A DNA stretch of 64,000 nt from Mycobacterium gastri (GTDB taxonomy: Bacteria > Actinomycetota > Actinomycetes > Mycobacteriales > Mycobacteriaceae), in contig NZ_LQOX01000119.1 of NCBI RefSeq assembly GCF_002102175.1, positions 90,695 to 154,694 of the forward strand. The letters run 5' to 3'. Made by a program: the position numbers and the translations under genes. The notes below the pieces were generated by a model, which saw only the letters and a list, made by a program, of their open reading frames with translations, searched no databases and was not told where the DNA came from. Shown here piece by piece: positions 50,333 through 61,023 of the stretch (positions are counted from its first letter, which is position 1; every line of letters starts with the position of its first letter).

Positions 50333-50450
50333 TCCCGCCACTACCACCCTCCCGTGCGGCCGGGTCGGCATCGGCGCCGCCCCGTGGTGGCTGGATGGTA
50401 GCTAACGAGTCACGCGACTGGGCCGAAACCGACCCAACCCGGCGAGCATC

Positions 50451-50483
50451 CGCCGGGTCCGCCCCCCTCTGGCGGACCCGGCG
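50451..50483. repeat. perfect 13-bp GC-rich hairpin
   Basis: Arms CGCCGGGTCCGCC (50451-50463) and GGCGGACCCGGCG (50471-50483) around a 7-nt loop. Very stable in RNA on either strand. There is no T-run after it on either strand, so it is not a standard intrinsic terminator; it may be a REP-like element or an RNA structure in the PE gene leader. Confidence 0.75.
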
Positions 50484-50741
50484 ACGCTACTTCGGGCTAC
50501 CCCTAGCTAGGCCGGGCCCGGCGGCCTTGGCCGGCTCGGGCTCAGCCATGCGCGACCCCTCAACACGCACGGACGGGTACCCACTGCCGCCTCAGACAAC
50601 TCGTCGCGGTCCCAAGAAACCACACCCCGCGCCCTTCGAGAGACCGGTGGTCGTTCCCGCACGCGATCCGGCGCCCTTCCGAGCCTGGTCTTGCGAATTG
50701 ACGTGCGCATACGCTAGAGGCCCAAGGAGGATAGACACCAT

Positions 50742-50828
50742 ATGCGCCCGCACCGAAGCTCAAGATCACTTTGGTGCGCGCGGCATGAAAGGGCTTCGCA
50801 TCCTAGCCATGCATGGCGGGCCGGTTAA
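50742..50828 (+). CDS. possible 28-residue leader or small protein
   Basis: AGGAGG ends 11 nt before an ATG that opens 28 codons (MRPHRSSRSLWCARHERASH and eight more residues) rich in Arg, His and Ser with one Cys. The ribosome site is the best in this interval, but there is no known homologue and composition is not decisive. Treat as a candidate only. Confidence 0.25.
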   Translation: MRPHRSSRSLWCARHERASHPSHAWRAG

Positions 50829-51089
50829 CCGACCGGGTCGCCCGCATTTCTCGTCCTCCTACCTGAAACACGCTGCAGCATAGGGTGTTTCGCCCGTATC
50901 GCAGATGTGTCGATGAGCGTGTCGGGAAAGCGCCGCGCCGGAGTCGGAGGCTGAGGCTGGACCGATCGGTGATGAGCTCTCCGGCCGCGGGCTTCGGCCC
51001 GACCACGCTGAACGTAAGGGCCGAACAGGATCGCAACTGAAACCTCGGACCAGCGGATTCAAATTGCCCGGGTGGGGTAATGCCAGAGG

Positions 51090-51671
51090 ATGCCCGCCTA
51101 CACGCCCCCCCGACCGTTGGTCGACGCGTTTGAACGAGCCCGGGTGCTGGACGTTCCGGCACAGTCAATGGCCAAGAGAGTCCGCCAGCTACTGGCCCAG
51201 CCGAAACTCAAACAAGCGATCAGCGGAACATGGCTCGGTCATCCGGTCCATCCGCCATTGACCGACGTGGTCATCGGCTCATTCCTGTCGGCGTCGCTGT
51301 TGGATGTGATCGCCCCCCGCTCCGGTGCGACAGCCGCACGGCGGCTGATCAGAGTGGGCGTTGCCGCGACCTTGCCCACCGCGCTCACCGGCATCAGCGA
51401 CTGGGCCGACACCGAACTCTCCGACGAAGGGGTACGCCGCGTCGGTCTGGTCCATGCGGAACCGAACAGCGTCGCACTGCTGCTCAACGCCGCCTCATTG
51501 AGAGCCCGTCGGCGCGATCGGAGGCTATCCGGCGTGCTGCTCGCGTTCGCCGGAGTCACCGTGCTGGGGTTCAGCGGATACCTGGGGCGGCCACATGTCA
51601 TATGTGCGCGGGGTCGGCGTCAATCAAACCGCGTTCGACCCCGGTCCGCCGCAGTGGACGGCGGTGCTTGA
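51090..51671 (+). pseudogene. DUF2231 membrane domain of a frame-split DUF2231-Rieske gene
   Basis: Residues 1 to about 165 are the DUF2231 membrane part, with WLGHPVHPPLTDVVIGSF near residue 49 and three or four hydrophobic segments. After GFSGYLG the frame turns into unrelated basic sequence to 51671. Skipping one base (C51588) would continue as GGHMSYVRGVGVN into the Rieske frame at 51595, as in intact DUF2231-Rieske proteins. So this looks like one gene with a one-base insertion, or a sequencing error, or a true +1 shift. Confidence 0.7.
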
Positions 51672-51966
51672 CAGCGCCGAGCTTGGTGACGGACAACTGC
51701 ACGGCACCGATGCCGAGGACGCGCCGGTACTGCTGGTGCGTCACGACGGCGGGCTCTTTGCCATTCACAACCGCTGTAGCCATCGCGGCTGTCTGCTGAG
51801 CGAGGGCGAGCTGGAGGGCGCGGTGATCACCTGCCCATGCCACGGGTCACAGTTCGACGTTCGCAACGGAACCCTGGTGCGCGGCCCTGCCACTACCGGC
51901 CAACCCGTGTTGGACGTGCGGGAAACCAACGGGCACATCGAGGTTCGCACCACCAGCCGGGGCTGA
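51595..51966 (+). CDS. Rieske [2Fe-2S] domain, second half of the split gene
   Basis: 123 residues from the ATG at 51595. The Rieske cluster motifs are CSHRGC (Cys-x-His) and CPCHGSQFD (Cys-x2-His), spaced 17 residues apart. It overlaps the DUF2231 frame by 77 nt. It could still be translated alone from its ATG, giving a soluble Rieske ferredoxin not tied to the membrane. Confidence 0.85.
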   Translation: MSYVRGVGVNQTAFDPGPPQWTAVLDSAELGDGQLHGTDAEDAPVLLVRHDGGLFAIHNRCSHRGCLLSEGELEGAVITCPCHGSQFDVRNGTLVRGPATTGQPVLDVRETNGHIEVRTTSRG

Positions 51967-52003
51967 GCGGTTGCGGCCCGAGCCCGCGAAAGGAATCCGA
52001 CCG

Positions 52004-53272
52004 TTACTTTGGTGCTCCTAGCACCGCCGGGGCCATCCACCGGCAGATCTCCAACGCGACCTGTACCTTGAAGACGGCATCGGGATCGTCGAAGCTGCCT
52101 CCGCACAGCTCCATTGCCTGAGTTACCCGGTACTGAATGGTGTTGCGGTGCAAGATCATCGCTTCGGCCGTCGCGACATAACTGCGATTGCGCACCAAGA
52201 ACTCGCGCAGTGTCTCGCGTAGCCACTCATTACGCTCGTCGTCCACGCTGAGCTCGCCCAGTACCTCTGACACGTAGCGCCGCAGCGCATCCACGTCGGC
52301 GGCCATCAACGCTATCGGCGCCACGTCGTCGTAGCAGACAACTCGGGCGCGGTGACGGGCTTCGCCGGCATGGACCACCGCTCTCACCAACTGGGCCTGT
52401 TTCAACGAGGCACGGAAACCACGCAGCCCGTCTGCCGCCTGGCCGCAGGCCAGCCGGGCTCGGATGCCCGCCGACTCGAATGCTGTGCGCAGGCGCGACG
52501 GATCACCGGCGCGGTGGTCCCAGACCGAAAACCACAGCCGCGCCTCCCGTTCGTCGGTCGGCACCAGCAGCGAGCCGCCCACCAAGCCCAGCTCGGCGGC
52601 TACCAGGCAACGGACCTGCTCGAACACGGCCATCACGTCACCAGTTGGCACCGCCGCATCCACCCATACCACCGCGGCGACATGCATTCCGTCCAGCCGA
52701 TACCGCAACAACTTCTCGGCGCGCTGCACGTCCACCGGGGTGCCGGCCAGCAACTCGCTGACCAACTGCTGTCGCAGGCCGCCTCGGCGGCTCAGCCAGC
52801 GTTCGTGTTCCTCTTCGTAGGCGACGATCATCTGATCGGCCACCAAGTCGACGATTCGTGACGAGCGATTCACCAGCTCGACGATGGTCGGCACCCGCTG
52901 CGCGGGTTCCAGCAGCGACACATACTGCATGGCCACCTCGAGAAAGCGTGCATGGCCGAGTCGATGCGCCCGTACCAACGGCGCCAGCGGCACATCGCGC
53001 TGCGCCGCGGCCCGCGCGTAGGCCAGCGCGGCGGGTGGCGCTTCGAGCAACGACGTCGGCGCGTCGCGTTCCAGGTAATGGACGGCTGCGACGTAGTTCT
53101 CGGTGATACTGGCCTGCCACATGTCCAGCATCCGGCTGTCGTAGTCGAGCCCCTGGATTTCGTTTTTCATGGTGTCGAACACCTCCGCGATGAATTGGTC
53201 GCGAATGGTGTCCATTCGCCGGGCGATCACCGAAATGGGGCTGCCGCCGGCCTCGCCACCGACCTGGGCCAC
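52004..53272 (-). CDS. CdaR/PucR-type transcriptional regulator (Rv1429-like)
   Basis: 422 residues. The C-terminal PucR-family HTH reads SYVATAEAMILHRNTIQYRV near residue 370. The middle part (about 170-330) is a GGDEF-like fold without catalytic residues, and the N-terminal 160 residues are helical (RsbRD-like, with HRLGHARFLEVAM). Probably senses a small metabolite. It diverges from the acyltransferase-fadD12-lipO genes, across a tandem repeat. Corresponds to Rv1429. Confidence 0.87.
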   Translation of the reverse strand: MAQVGGEAGGSPISVIARRMDTIRDQFIAEVFDTMKNEIQGLDYDSRMLDMWQASITENYVAAVHYLERDAPTSLLEAPPAALAYARAAAQRDVPLAPLVRAHRLGHARFLEVAMQYVSLLEPAQRVPTIVELVNRSSRIVDLVADQMIVAYEEEHERWLSRRGGLRQQLVSELLAGTPVDVQRAEKLLRYRLDGMHVAAVVWVDAAVPTGDVMAVFEQVRCLVAAELGLVGGSLLVPTDEREARLWFSVWDHRAGDPSRLRTAFESAGIRARLACGQAADGLRGFRASLKQAQLVRAVVHAGEARHRARVVCYDDVAPIALMAADVDALRRYVSEVLGELSVDDERNEWLRETLREFLVRNRSYVATAEAMILHRNTIQYRVTQAMELCGGSFDDPDAVFKVQVALEICRWMAPAVLGAPK

Positions 53273-53307
53273 TTCTGCGTCCCTCCTGGTCTAGCGTCGT
53301 TGATCAG

Positions 53308-53377
53308 TTGCCCGGCCGGAGGCGGGCACCAAATGAACACTGTTGCCCGGCCGGAGGCGGGCACCAAATGAACACTG
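53308..53377. repeat. perfect 35-bp tandem duplication
   Basis: Two identical 35-bp copies, 53308-53342 and 53343-53377, each starting TTGCCCGGCCGGAGG and ending AAATGAACACTG. They lie between the divergent starts at 53272 and 53502, so copy number could change promoter spacing. A third partial match (TGCCCGCC) follows. Confidence 0.92.
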
Positions 53378-53501
53378 TGCCCGCCCACGGACCGGAGCGG
53401 AGCGGTTTCGCCGCCGATGCCGGCGCGCCGGTCCGACACCGGTCGCTACCATCGAGGGACTCGACGGCAACGCAGCTCAGAGAGAGCCTCAAGGGAGGAA
53501 C

Positions 53502-54314
53502 GTGAGCACCGACAGCCCAGACATCGGAGGTCCCGAGATCGACAAGTGGGATCCCGGCCTGACCAAGCGGTTGATGAGTGTCATGCGCCCGATCTTGAAG
53601 ACGTACTTCCGGTGCGAGGTGCATGGCCTGGATTCTTTTCCGCCCGGCGGAGCGCTGGTGGTGGGCAACCACTCGGGCGGAATGTTCCCGATGGACGTTC
53701 CTATCTTCAGCATCGATTTCTACGACAAGTTCGGCTACGACCGGCCGGTTTACACGCTGAGCCACGACATTCTGTTCATGGGGCTGACCGGGTCGCTGTT
53801 CCGGCGCACCGGCTACATCCGGGCCAGCCGGGACAACGCAGCCAAGGCGCTGCGCTCCGGCGGCGTGGTGATCGTGTTTCCGGGCGGTGACTACGACGCG
53901 TACCGACCCACGTTCGCCGAGAACGTCATCGACTTCAACGGTCGCAAGGGATATGTCAGCACTGCGATCGAAGCCGGGGTGCCCATCGTGCCCGCGGTGT
54001 CCATCGGTGGTCAGGAGACGCAGCTCTACCTGTCGCGCGGCACCTGGCTGGCCGAGCACCTTGGACTAAAGCGCTTGCTGCGCAGCGACATCCTGCCGCT
54101 CTCATTTGGTTTTCCGTTCGGGTTCAGCGCCGCGATTCCGCCCAACCTGCCGCTGCCCACCAAAATCGTCACCGAGGTGCTGGATCCGATCGACATCACG
54201 GCACGCTTCGGCGAAAACCCCGACATCGACGAGGTCGACACGCATGTGCGGTCGGTGATGCAGGAAGCCCTCAACAAGCTCGCGGCCACCCGTCGTTTCC
54301 CGATTCTGGGCTGA
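53502..54314 (+). CDS. phospholipid/glycerol acyltransferase (Rv1428c-like)
   Basis: 270 residues from the GTG at 53502, chosen for the AAGGGAGGAA ribosome site just upstream; the longer frame runs through the tandem repeats. PlsC-like features: VVGNHSGGMFPMDVP near residue 63, where the acid lies 8 residues after His rather than the usual 5, and FPGGDYDAYRP near residue 126. Likely acylates a glycerol phosphate or related acceptor. It precedes fadD12 by 3 nt. Corresponds to Rv1428c. Confidence 0.85.
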   Translation: MSTDSPDIGGPEIDKWDPGLTKRLMSVMRPILKTYFRCEVHGLDSFPPGGALVVGNHSGGMFPMDVPIFSIDFYDKFGYDRPVYTLSHDILFMGLTGSLFRRTGYIRASRDNAAKALRSGGVVIVFPGGDYDAYRPTFAENVIDFNGRKGYVSTAIEAGVPIVPAVSIGGQETQLYLSRGTWLAEHLGLKRLLRSDILPLSFGFPFGFSAAIPPNLPLPTKIVTEVLDPIDITARFGENPDIDEVDTHVRSVMQEALNKLAATRRFPILG

Positions 54315-54317
54315 ACG

Positions 54318-55961
54318 ATGACATCTCAGGCATCTCGTATCAACCAGGCTCTCGGTCTGATCACGACCATGAGGCGCGCCGGGCTGATCGCACCGATGCG
54401 GCCGGACCGGTACCTGAAGATCGCCGCCGCTATGCGTCGCGAAGGTATGGGGTTCACCGCGGGTTTCGCCGGTGCGGCGCAACGCTGCCCGGACCGGCCG
54501 GGCCTGATCGACGAACTGGGCACGCTCACCTGGCGCCAACTCGACGAGCGCAGCGACGCCTTGGCCGCCGCGCTGCAGCAGTTGCCGGCCGGGCCCCCGA
54601 AAGTCGTCGGAATCATGTGCCGCAACCATCGCGGGTTCGTCGAGGCATTGATCGCGGCCAACCGGATCGGCGCCAACATCGTGTTACTCAACACCTCGTT
54701 CGCCGGTCCGGCGCTGGCCGATGTGGTGAGCCGGGAGAACGTCGACACCGTCATCTCCGACGAAGAGTTCACCGTCACCGTAGATCGCGCCTTCGCCGAC
54801 AAACCGGAAGCCACCCGCATCCTGGCATGGACCGACAACCAGCCCGAGCTCACCGTCGAAAAACTCATCGCCGCGCACGCCGGGCAACGGCCCCAGCGTA
54901 GGAGCGTCAACGGCAAGGTGATCCTGCTGACGTCCGGCACCACCGGAACGCCCAAGGGCGCCAAGCACTCTGGTGGTAGCGGTGGAGTCAGCACGCTGAA
55001 GGCGATCCTGGACCGCACACCGTGGCGGGCCGAGGAGCCGATCGTGATTGTGGCTCCGATGTTCCACGCCTGGGGCTTTTCCCAGCTGGTGCTGGCCGCG
55101 TCACTGGCCTGCACGATCATCACCAGGCGCAAGTTCGACCCGGAGGCCACGCTGGACCTCATCGACCGCCACCAGGCGACCGGGCTGGCGGTGGTGCCGG
55201 TGATGTTCGACCGCATCATGGAGTTGCCCGCTGAGGTGCGTAATCGCCACAGCGGCAGGTCGTTACGCTTCGCCGCCGCATCCGGCTCCCGGATGCGACC
55301 CGATGTCGTCATCGCCTTCATGGACCAGTTCGGCGACGTGATCTACAACAACTACAACGCGACCGAGGCGGGCATGATCGCCACCGCGACCCCGGCCGAC
55401 TTGCGCGCCGCGCCCGACACCGCGGGCAAACCGGCGGAGGGAACCGAAATCCGGATCTTGGACCCGGAATTCAACGAGGTACCGGTCGGCGAGGTCGGCA
55501 GCATCTATGTCCGCAACGACAGCCAATTCGACGGTTACACCTCTGGGACCACGAAGGACTTCCACGCCGGGTTCATGGCCTCGGGCGACGTTGGCTACCT
55601 CGACCAGAACGGACGGCTGTTCGTTGTCGGCCGCGACGACGAGATGATCGTCTCCGGCGGCGAGAACGTCTACCCGATCGAGGTGGAGAAGACGCTGGCC
55701 GCCCATCCCGACGTGGCCGAAGCCGCGGTGATCGGCGTGGACGACGAGCAGTACGGCCAACGGCTCGCGGCGTTCGTGGTGCTGGAGCCCGGCGCTCACC
55801 TCGATACGGGCGCGGCCCCCGAGATCCTCAAGCAGCATGTGCGCGACAACCTGGCCAACTACAAGGTGCCCCGCGAAATCACCGTTCTCGACAAGTTACC
55901 GCGTGGCAGCACCGGCAAGATCCTGCGCGCCGAACTGCAATCACGGGTCAGCGGCTCATGA
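54318..55961 (+). CDS. fadD12: acyl-CoA synthetase FadD12
   Basis: 547 residues. P-loop LLTSGTTGTPKGAKHSGG near residue 205, adenylation motif NNYNATEAGMIAT, FMASGDVGYLDQNG, GGENVYPIEVEKTLAAHPDV, and the C-terminal lysine motif PRGSTGKILR. Forms an apparent operon with the acyltransferase before it and lipO after it (4-nt overlap). Corresponds to Rv1427c. Confidence 0.93.
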   Translation: MTSQASRINQALGLITTMRRAGLIAPMRPDRYLKIAAAMRREGMGFTAGFAGAAQRCPDRPGLIDELGTLTWRQLDERSDALAAALQQLPAGPPKVVGIMCRNHRGFVEALIAANRIGANIVLLNTSFAGPALADVVSRENVDTVISDEEFTVTVDRAFADKPEATRILAWTDNQPELTVEKLIAAHAGQRPQRRSVNGKVILLTSGTTGTPKGAKHSGGSGGVSTLKAILDRTPWRAEEPIVIVAPMFHAWGFSQLVLAASLACTIITRRKFDPEATLDLIDRHQATGLAVVPVMFDRIMELPAEVRNRHSGRSLRFAAASGSRMRPDVVIAFMDQFGDVIYNNYNATEAGMIATATPADLRAAPDTAGKPAEGTEIRILDPEFNEVPVGEVGSIYVRNDSQFDGYTSGTTKDFHAGFMASGDVGYLDQNGRLFVVGRDDEMIVSGGENVYPIEVEKTLAAHPDVAEAAVIGVDDEQYGQRLAAFVVLEPGAHLDTGAAPEILKQHVRDNLANYKVPREITVLDKLPRGSTGKILRAELQSRVSGS

Positions 55962-57238
55962 GAGGCGAGCGACTGCTGAGGCTGGCGCGCCGTCCCCGGC
56001 CGCTGACCCGCGGGGCGGTCGAACTCGTCAACGCCGCCAACGGATTTCATCCGATTACCCGCCACCCCTACGCCGCGGCCCTGGTGTTCTGGTTCGGCTG
56101 GCCGGCCTCGGAGGTGCCGGGCGTGTATCTGAGTGCCTCGGTGCTCGACGCGGTGCGCCGGGGGCGTCGCGGCGATTTCGCCGGACCGAAGGGAAAGGCG
56201 GCGTTGGCGTTGACGGTTGCGGCCTGGACGATCCTGGGAGTGACCCGCTACCGCGGCCACACGACTCCGGGCCCGGTGCTGGAAGCGGGGTTGAGCGAGG
56301 GGCTCGGGCCGGACTACGCCAAGGAGCTGGCCGCGCTGCCGACCAAGCCGACCCGCCGCGGGAGGCGTAACCTGCCGCTCCGCACCACCGTGGCGCGCCG
56401 GCGCTATGTCGAGAAGACCAACATCGTGGCGTACGGCCCGCACCGGCGCGCCAACCTGGCCGACATCTGGCGTCGCCGCGACCTGCCCCGCGACGGCAAG
56501 GCGCCGGTGCTGGTGCAGGTGCCCGGCGGCGCGTGGGTGCTGGGCTGGCGCCGCCCGCAGGCGTATCCCTTGATGAGCCATCTGGTTTCGCGGGGCTGGG
56601 TTTGCGTGTCGCTGAACTATCGGGTCTCTCCCCTGCATACCTGGCCGGCGCACATCGTCGACGTGAAACGTGCGCTGGCGTGGGTCAAGGAGAACATCGC
56701 GGCCTACGGCGGGGACCCGGAATTCGTTGCGATCAGCGGAGGTTCAGCCGGCGGGCACCTGTCGGCTCTGGCGGCTTTGACGCCCAACGAGCCCAGGTTC
56801 CAGCCCGGTTTCGAACAAGCCGACACGTCGGTGGTGGCAGCGGTCCCCTTCTACGGGCGCTACGACTGGTATTCCACCGACGCCGACGGGCGACCCGAAT
56901 TCATCGGGCTGCTCGAAAGGTTCGTGGTGAAGCGGAAATTCAGCCAGCATCGGCAAATCTTCGTCGACGCGTCGCCGATCCACCACGTGCGGGCCGACGC
57001 GCCGCCGTTCTTCGTGCTGCACGGCGCCGACGACTCCCTCATCCCGGTCGTCGAAGCCCGGGAATTCGTCGACGAATTGCGCGCGGTGTCGAAGGCTCCG
57101 GTCGCCTATGCTGAATTGCCCAATGCCCAACATGCTTTCGACATCTTCGGTTCGCCGCGAGCGCATCAGACCGCCGAGGCGGTGGCCCGGTTCTTGTCCT
57201 GGGTGTACGTGACCGGCCGCCCGCCCGCTACCGACTAG
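55958..57238 (+). CDS. lipO: alpha/beta-hydrolase esterase LipO
   Basis: 426 residues. HSL-like esterase: oxyanion region VPGGAWVLGW near residue 188 and nucleophile motif GGSAGG (Ser263). The likely acid and His are in VLHGADDSLIP and NAQHAFDIFG near the C-terminus. The N-terminal 130 residues have two hydrophobic stretches, so membrane association is possible. Start overlaps fadD12 by 4 nt. Corresponds to Rv1426c. Confidence 0.88.
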   Translation: MRGERLLRLARRPRPLTRGAVELVNAANGFHPITRHPYAAALVFWFGWPASEVPGVYLSASVLDAVRRGRRGDFAGPKGKAALALTVAAWTILGVTRYRGHTTPGPVLEAGLSEGLGPDYAKELAALPTKPTRRGRRNLPLRTTVARRRYVEKTNIVAYGPHRRANLADIWRRRDLPRDGKAPVLVQVPGGAWVLGWRRPQAYPLMSHLVSRGWVCVSLNYRVSPLHTWPAHIVDVKRALAWVKENIAAYGGDPEFVAISGGSAGGHLSALAALTPNEPRFQPGFEQADTSVVAAVPFYGRYDWYSTDADGRPEFIGLLERFVVKRKFSQHRQIFVDASPIHHVRADAPPFFVLHGADDSLIPVVEAREFVDELRAVSKAPVAYAELPNAQHAFDIFGSPRAHQTAEAVARFLSWVYVTGRPPATD

Positions 57239-57240
57239 CC

Positions 57241-57522
57241 AGCGGACATAGCCGGTTTCTGCCCACCGGGGCAGCGGCCGGCGGAGACGGCCGGGACGGC
57301 GGCAATGGCGGCGCGGGTGGCGCGGGCGGGCTGTTCGGCAACTCGGGCGCGCCTGGCGCCGGCGGCGCCGGTGCCACTGGTGGGACCGGCGGCACCGGTG
57401 GGGGAGGCGGGATCGGCGGCAAGGGTGGCCTCGGCAACGCCCAGACAGTGAACGGCGTCGGCGGCGCCCAAGGTGCCACCGGCGGCACCGGCGCAACCGG
57501 CCTGGACGGCCAGCCAGGCTAA
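57241..57522 (+). pseudogene. PE_PGRS C-terminal relic without PE domain
   Basis: A plus-strand frame ending TAA at 57520-57522 reads as PGRS: GGDGRDGGNGGAGGAGG, LFGNSGAPGAGG, GGTGGTGGGGGIGGKGG. There is no start codon or PE domain; the frame simply runs on from inside lipO. It seems to be the tail of a former PE_PGRS gene left by deletion, or a recombination scar. Confidence 0.75.
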
Positions 57523-57533
57523 CGCGAGTGCGC

Positions 57534-58934
<1,401 letters not shown>

Positions 58935-58962
58935 CTAGCCGGTGTACCTGGACCAGCCCGGG

Positions 58963-59946
58963 CTAAGCGTCCTCGAGCAAATCCGGCGTCACCGCCGACT
59001 CGGTATCCGGAATCCCGTCGACCTTCGCCTTGCGGTCGGCCATCGACAGCAATCGCCGGATCCGGCCTGCCACAGCATCTTTGGTCATCGGTGGTTCAGC
59101 AAGGCGGCCCAGCTCCTCCAGCGACGCCTGCCGGTGCTCGACCCGCAGTTTGCCGGCCGAAGCCAGATGGTCGGGCACGGTGTCGCCGAGGATCTCCAGC
59201 GCACGCTCCACCCGCGCCGCCGCCGCGACCGCCGCCCGGGCCGAGCGGCGCAGATTGGCATCGTCGAAGTTGGCCAGCCGGTTGGCCGTCGCGCGTACTT
59301 CGCGACGCATCCGGCGCTCCTCCCATACCAGCCGGGTATCCTGCGCTCCCATCCGGGTCAGCAATGCACCGATCGCCTCACCGTCGCGCACCACCACCCG
59401 GTCGGCGCCGCGCACCTCGCGGGCCTTCGCGCTGACCCCGAGCCGACGTGCCGCACCCACCAGCGCGAGCGCGGCCTCCGGACCGGGACAGCTCACCTCC
59501 AACGCCGACGAGCGTCCTGGCTCGGTCAGCGATCCGTGTGCCAAAAAGGCTCCGCGCCAAGCGGCTTCGGCATCGGCGACACTGCCCCCGACCACCTGCG
59601 CCGGTAGGCCGCGCACGGGGCGCCCACGCACATCGAGCAACCCGGTCTGGCGAGCCAGCGCCTCACCGTCATTGGCGACCCGCAGGACGTATCGGGTGTT
59701 CTTGCGAATGCCGCTGGCCGACAACACATGGACCACCGCGTTGTAACCATAGAGCTCGAAGATGTCCTTGCGCAGCCGGCGAGCGATGCTGCCCAGGTCC
59801 ACCTCGGCTTCGACGACCACCCGGCCGCCCACGATGTGCAAGCCGCCGGCGAACCTCAGCAGGGAAGTGACCTCAGCTCGCCGCGCACTGACCGATTTGA
59901 CCACCAGACGACTTAACTCGTCCTTGACTTCGGTCGTCATCGCCAC
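58963..59946 (-). CDS. whiA: sporulation-type regulator WhiA
   Basis: 327 residues. N-terminal LAGLIDADG-homing-endonuclease-like domain ([29 protein letters not shown]) and C-terminal HTH with [27 protein letters not shown]-binding regulator linked to cell division in actinobacteria. Last gene of the uvrC-rapZ-cuvA-whiA operon. Corresponds to Rv1423. Confidence 0.96.
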   Translation of the reverse strand: MAMTTEVKDELSRLVVKSVSARRAEVTSLLRFAGGLHIVGGRVVVEAEVDLGSIARRLRKDIFELYGYNAVVHVLSASGIRKNTRYVLRVANDGEALARQTGLLDVRGRPVRGLPAQVVGGSVADAEAAWRGAFLAHGSLTEPGRSSALEVSCPGPEAALALVGAARRLGVSAKAREVRGADRVVVRDGEAIGALLTRMGAQDTRLVWEERRMRREVRATANRLANFDDANLRRSARAAVAAAARVERALEILGDTVPDHLASAGKLRVEHRQASLEELGRLAEPPMTKDAVAGRIRRLLSMADRKAKVDGIPDTESAVTPDLLEDA

Positions 59947-59952
59947 GCGTCG

Positions 59953-61023
59953 TCACTCCTCGGTCCGTTGCCGCCCAGCGCCGTGCACGCCGGTCTGTTG
60001 ACGTCCACCCTCGATCGGTATCTCCTGTGTGGTCACCGGAGTCGCCGCCGGGCCTCTGTCCCGCGCCCGCACCGCGTCGAGGACGACCGCCAGCTTGCCC
60101 GGGTCATGTAAAGGTGTACCAGGTCTGGCGACGTCGGCGAAGTGCACCTCGGCCCGCAGCAGCGTGGCGGTGCGGCGCAGTTGCTCGCGCTCCCGCTCGC
60201 TGGGCACTCGTTCGGCGTCGATGATGATGTCGTGCACGGTGAACCCCGGGGCATGCTGGGCCAGCACGTGCAGATGGCGCTCCACCGAAAAGCCCGCCGT
60301 CTCGCCTGGCTCGGCCACCAGGTTGAGCACCAGCGCCCGCTGGGCGGTGGTGGTCTGCAGCGCTGTGAGCAGGCCGGGCACCAGCACATGCGGGATCACG
60401 CTGGTGAACCAGGAACCGGGTCCCAGGACCACCAGGTCGGCAGCCATGATGGCGTCGACGGCCTGCCGGGTCGCCGGCGGGTCGGCGGGCAGCAACCGCA
60501 CCCGCCGCACCTTTCCCGGCGTGGTCGCGATCGCTACCTGGCCGCGGATCACCCGGAACATTCGCGGGTCGGATTCCAGGCCGGATACGTCGGCCTCGAT
60601 CTGCAGCGCGATCGGACACATCGGCAACACCCTGCCCTTCACGCCCAGGATGCGTCCGAGCTCGTCGAGCGCGGCAACCGGATCGGCCAGCACCTCCGAC
60701 AGGCCGGCAAGCATCAGGTTGCCAATCGGATGTCCGGCCAGAGCGCCGTCACCGCCGAATCGATGCTGCAGAATGGTCGCCCACAATCGCCCGTGCGGGC
60801 TATCAGATGCCAAGGCCGCCAACGCCATTCGCAAATCTCCGGGCGGCACCACGCCGAGTTCGCTGCGCAGCCGGCCAGAGGAACCACCGTCGTCGGCGAC
60901 GGTCACGACCGCGGTGACGTAGGGAGTCAGCCGGCGCGCCGCCGATAACGTCGCATACAACCCGTGTCCGCCGCCCAGAGCGACGATGTTGTGGCTTGAC
61001 TGCGGGCCGGCTGGCGTGTTCAT
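59953..61023 (-). CDS. cuvA: YvcK/CuvA-type gluconeogenesis and cell-shape factor
   Basis: 356 residues from the ATG at 61023 ([26 protein letters not shown]). The nucleotide-sugar binding motif GGGHGLYATL is near residue 17, followed by VTVADDGGSSGRLR and LGPGSWFTSVIPH. UPF0052/CofD-like fold without CofD catalysis. Overlaps rapZ by 4 nt. Corresponds to Rv1422. Confidence 0.94.
   Translation of the reverse strand: MNTPAGPQSSHNIVALGGGHGLYATLSAARRLTPYVTAVVTVADDGGSSGRLRSELGVVPPGDLRMALAALASDSPHGRLWATILQHRFGGDGALAGHPIGNLMLAGLSEVLADPVAALDELGRILGVKGRVLPMCPIALQIEADVSGLESDPRMFRVIRGQVAIATTPGKVRRVRLLPADPPATRQAVDAIMAADLVVLGPGSWFTSVIPHVLVPGLLTALQTTTAQRALVLNLVAEPGETAGFSVERHLHVLAQHAPGFTVHDIIIDAERVPSEREREQLRRTATLLRAEVHFADVARPGTPLHDPGKLAVVLDAVRARDRGPAATPVTTQEIPIEGGRQQTGVHGAGRQRTEE

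Larger units (their letters stand above)
50333..51089. other. gene-poor interval upstream of the PE gene
   Basis: 757 nt with no gene recognised by homology. It holds a 13-bp perfect hairpin (50451-50483) and a short open frame with a strong ribosome site (50742-50828). The plus-strand frame 50395-50883 is GC-driven and has no domain. Confidence 0.6.

Noticed and set aside
50395..50883. 162-codon plus frame upstream of the Rieske gene
   Set aside because: No recognisable domain, spans the hairpin, and the composition looks like GC-driven open frame.
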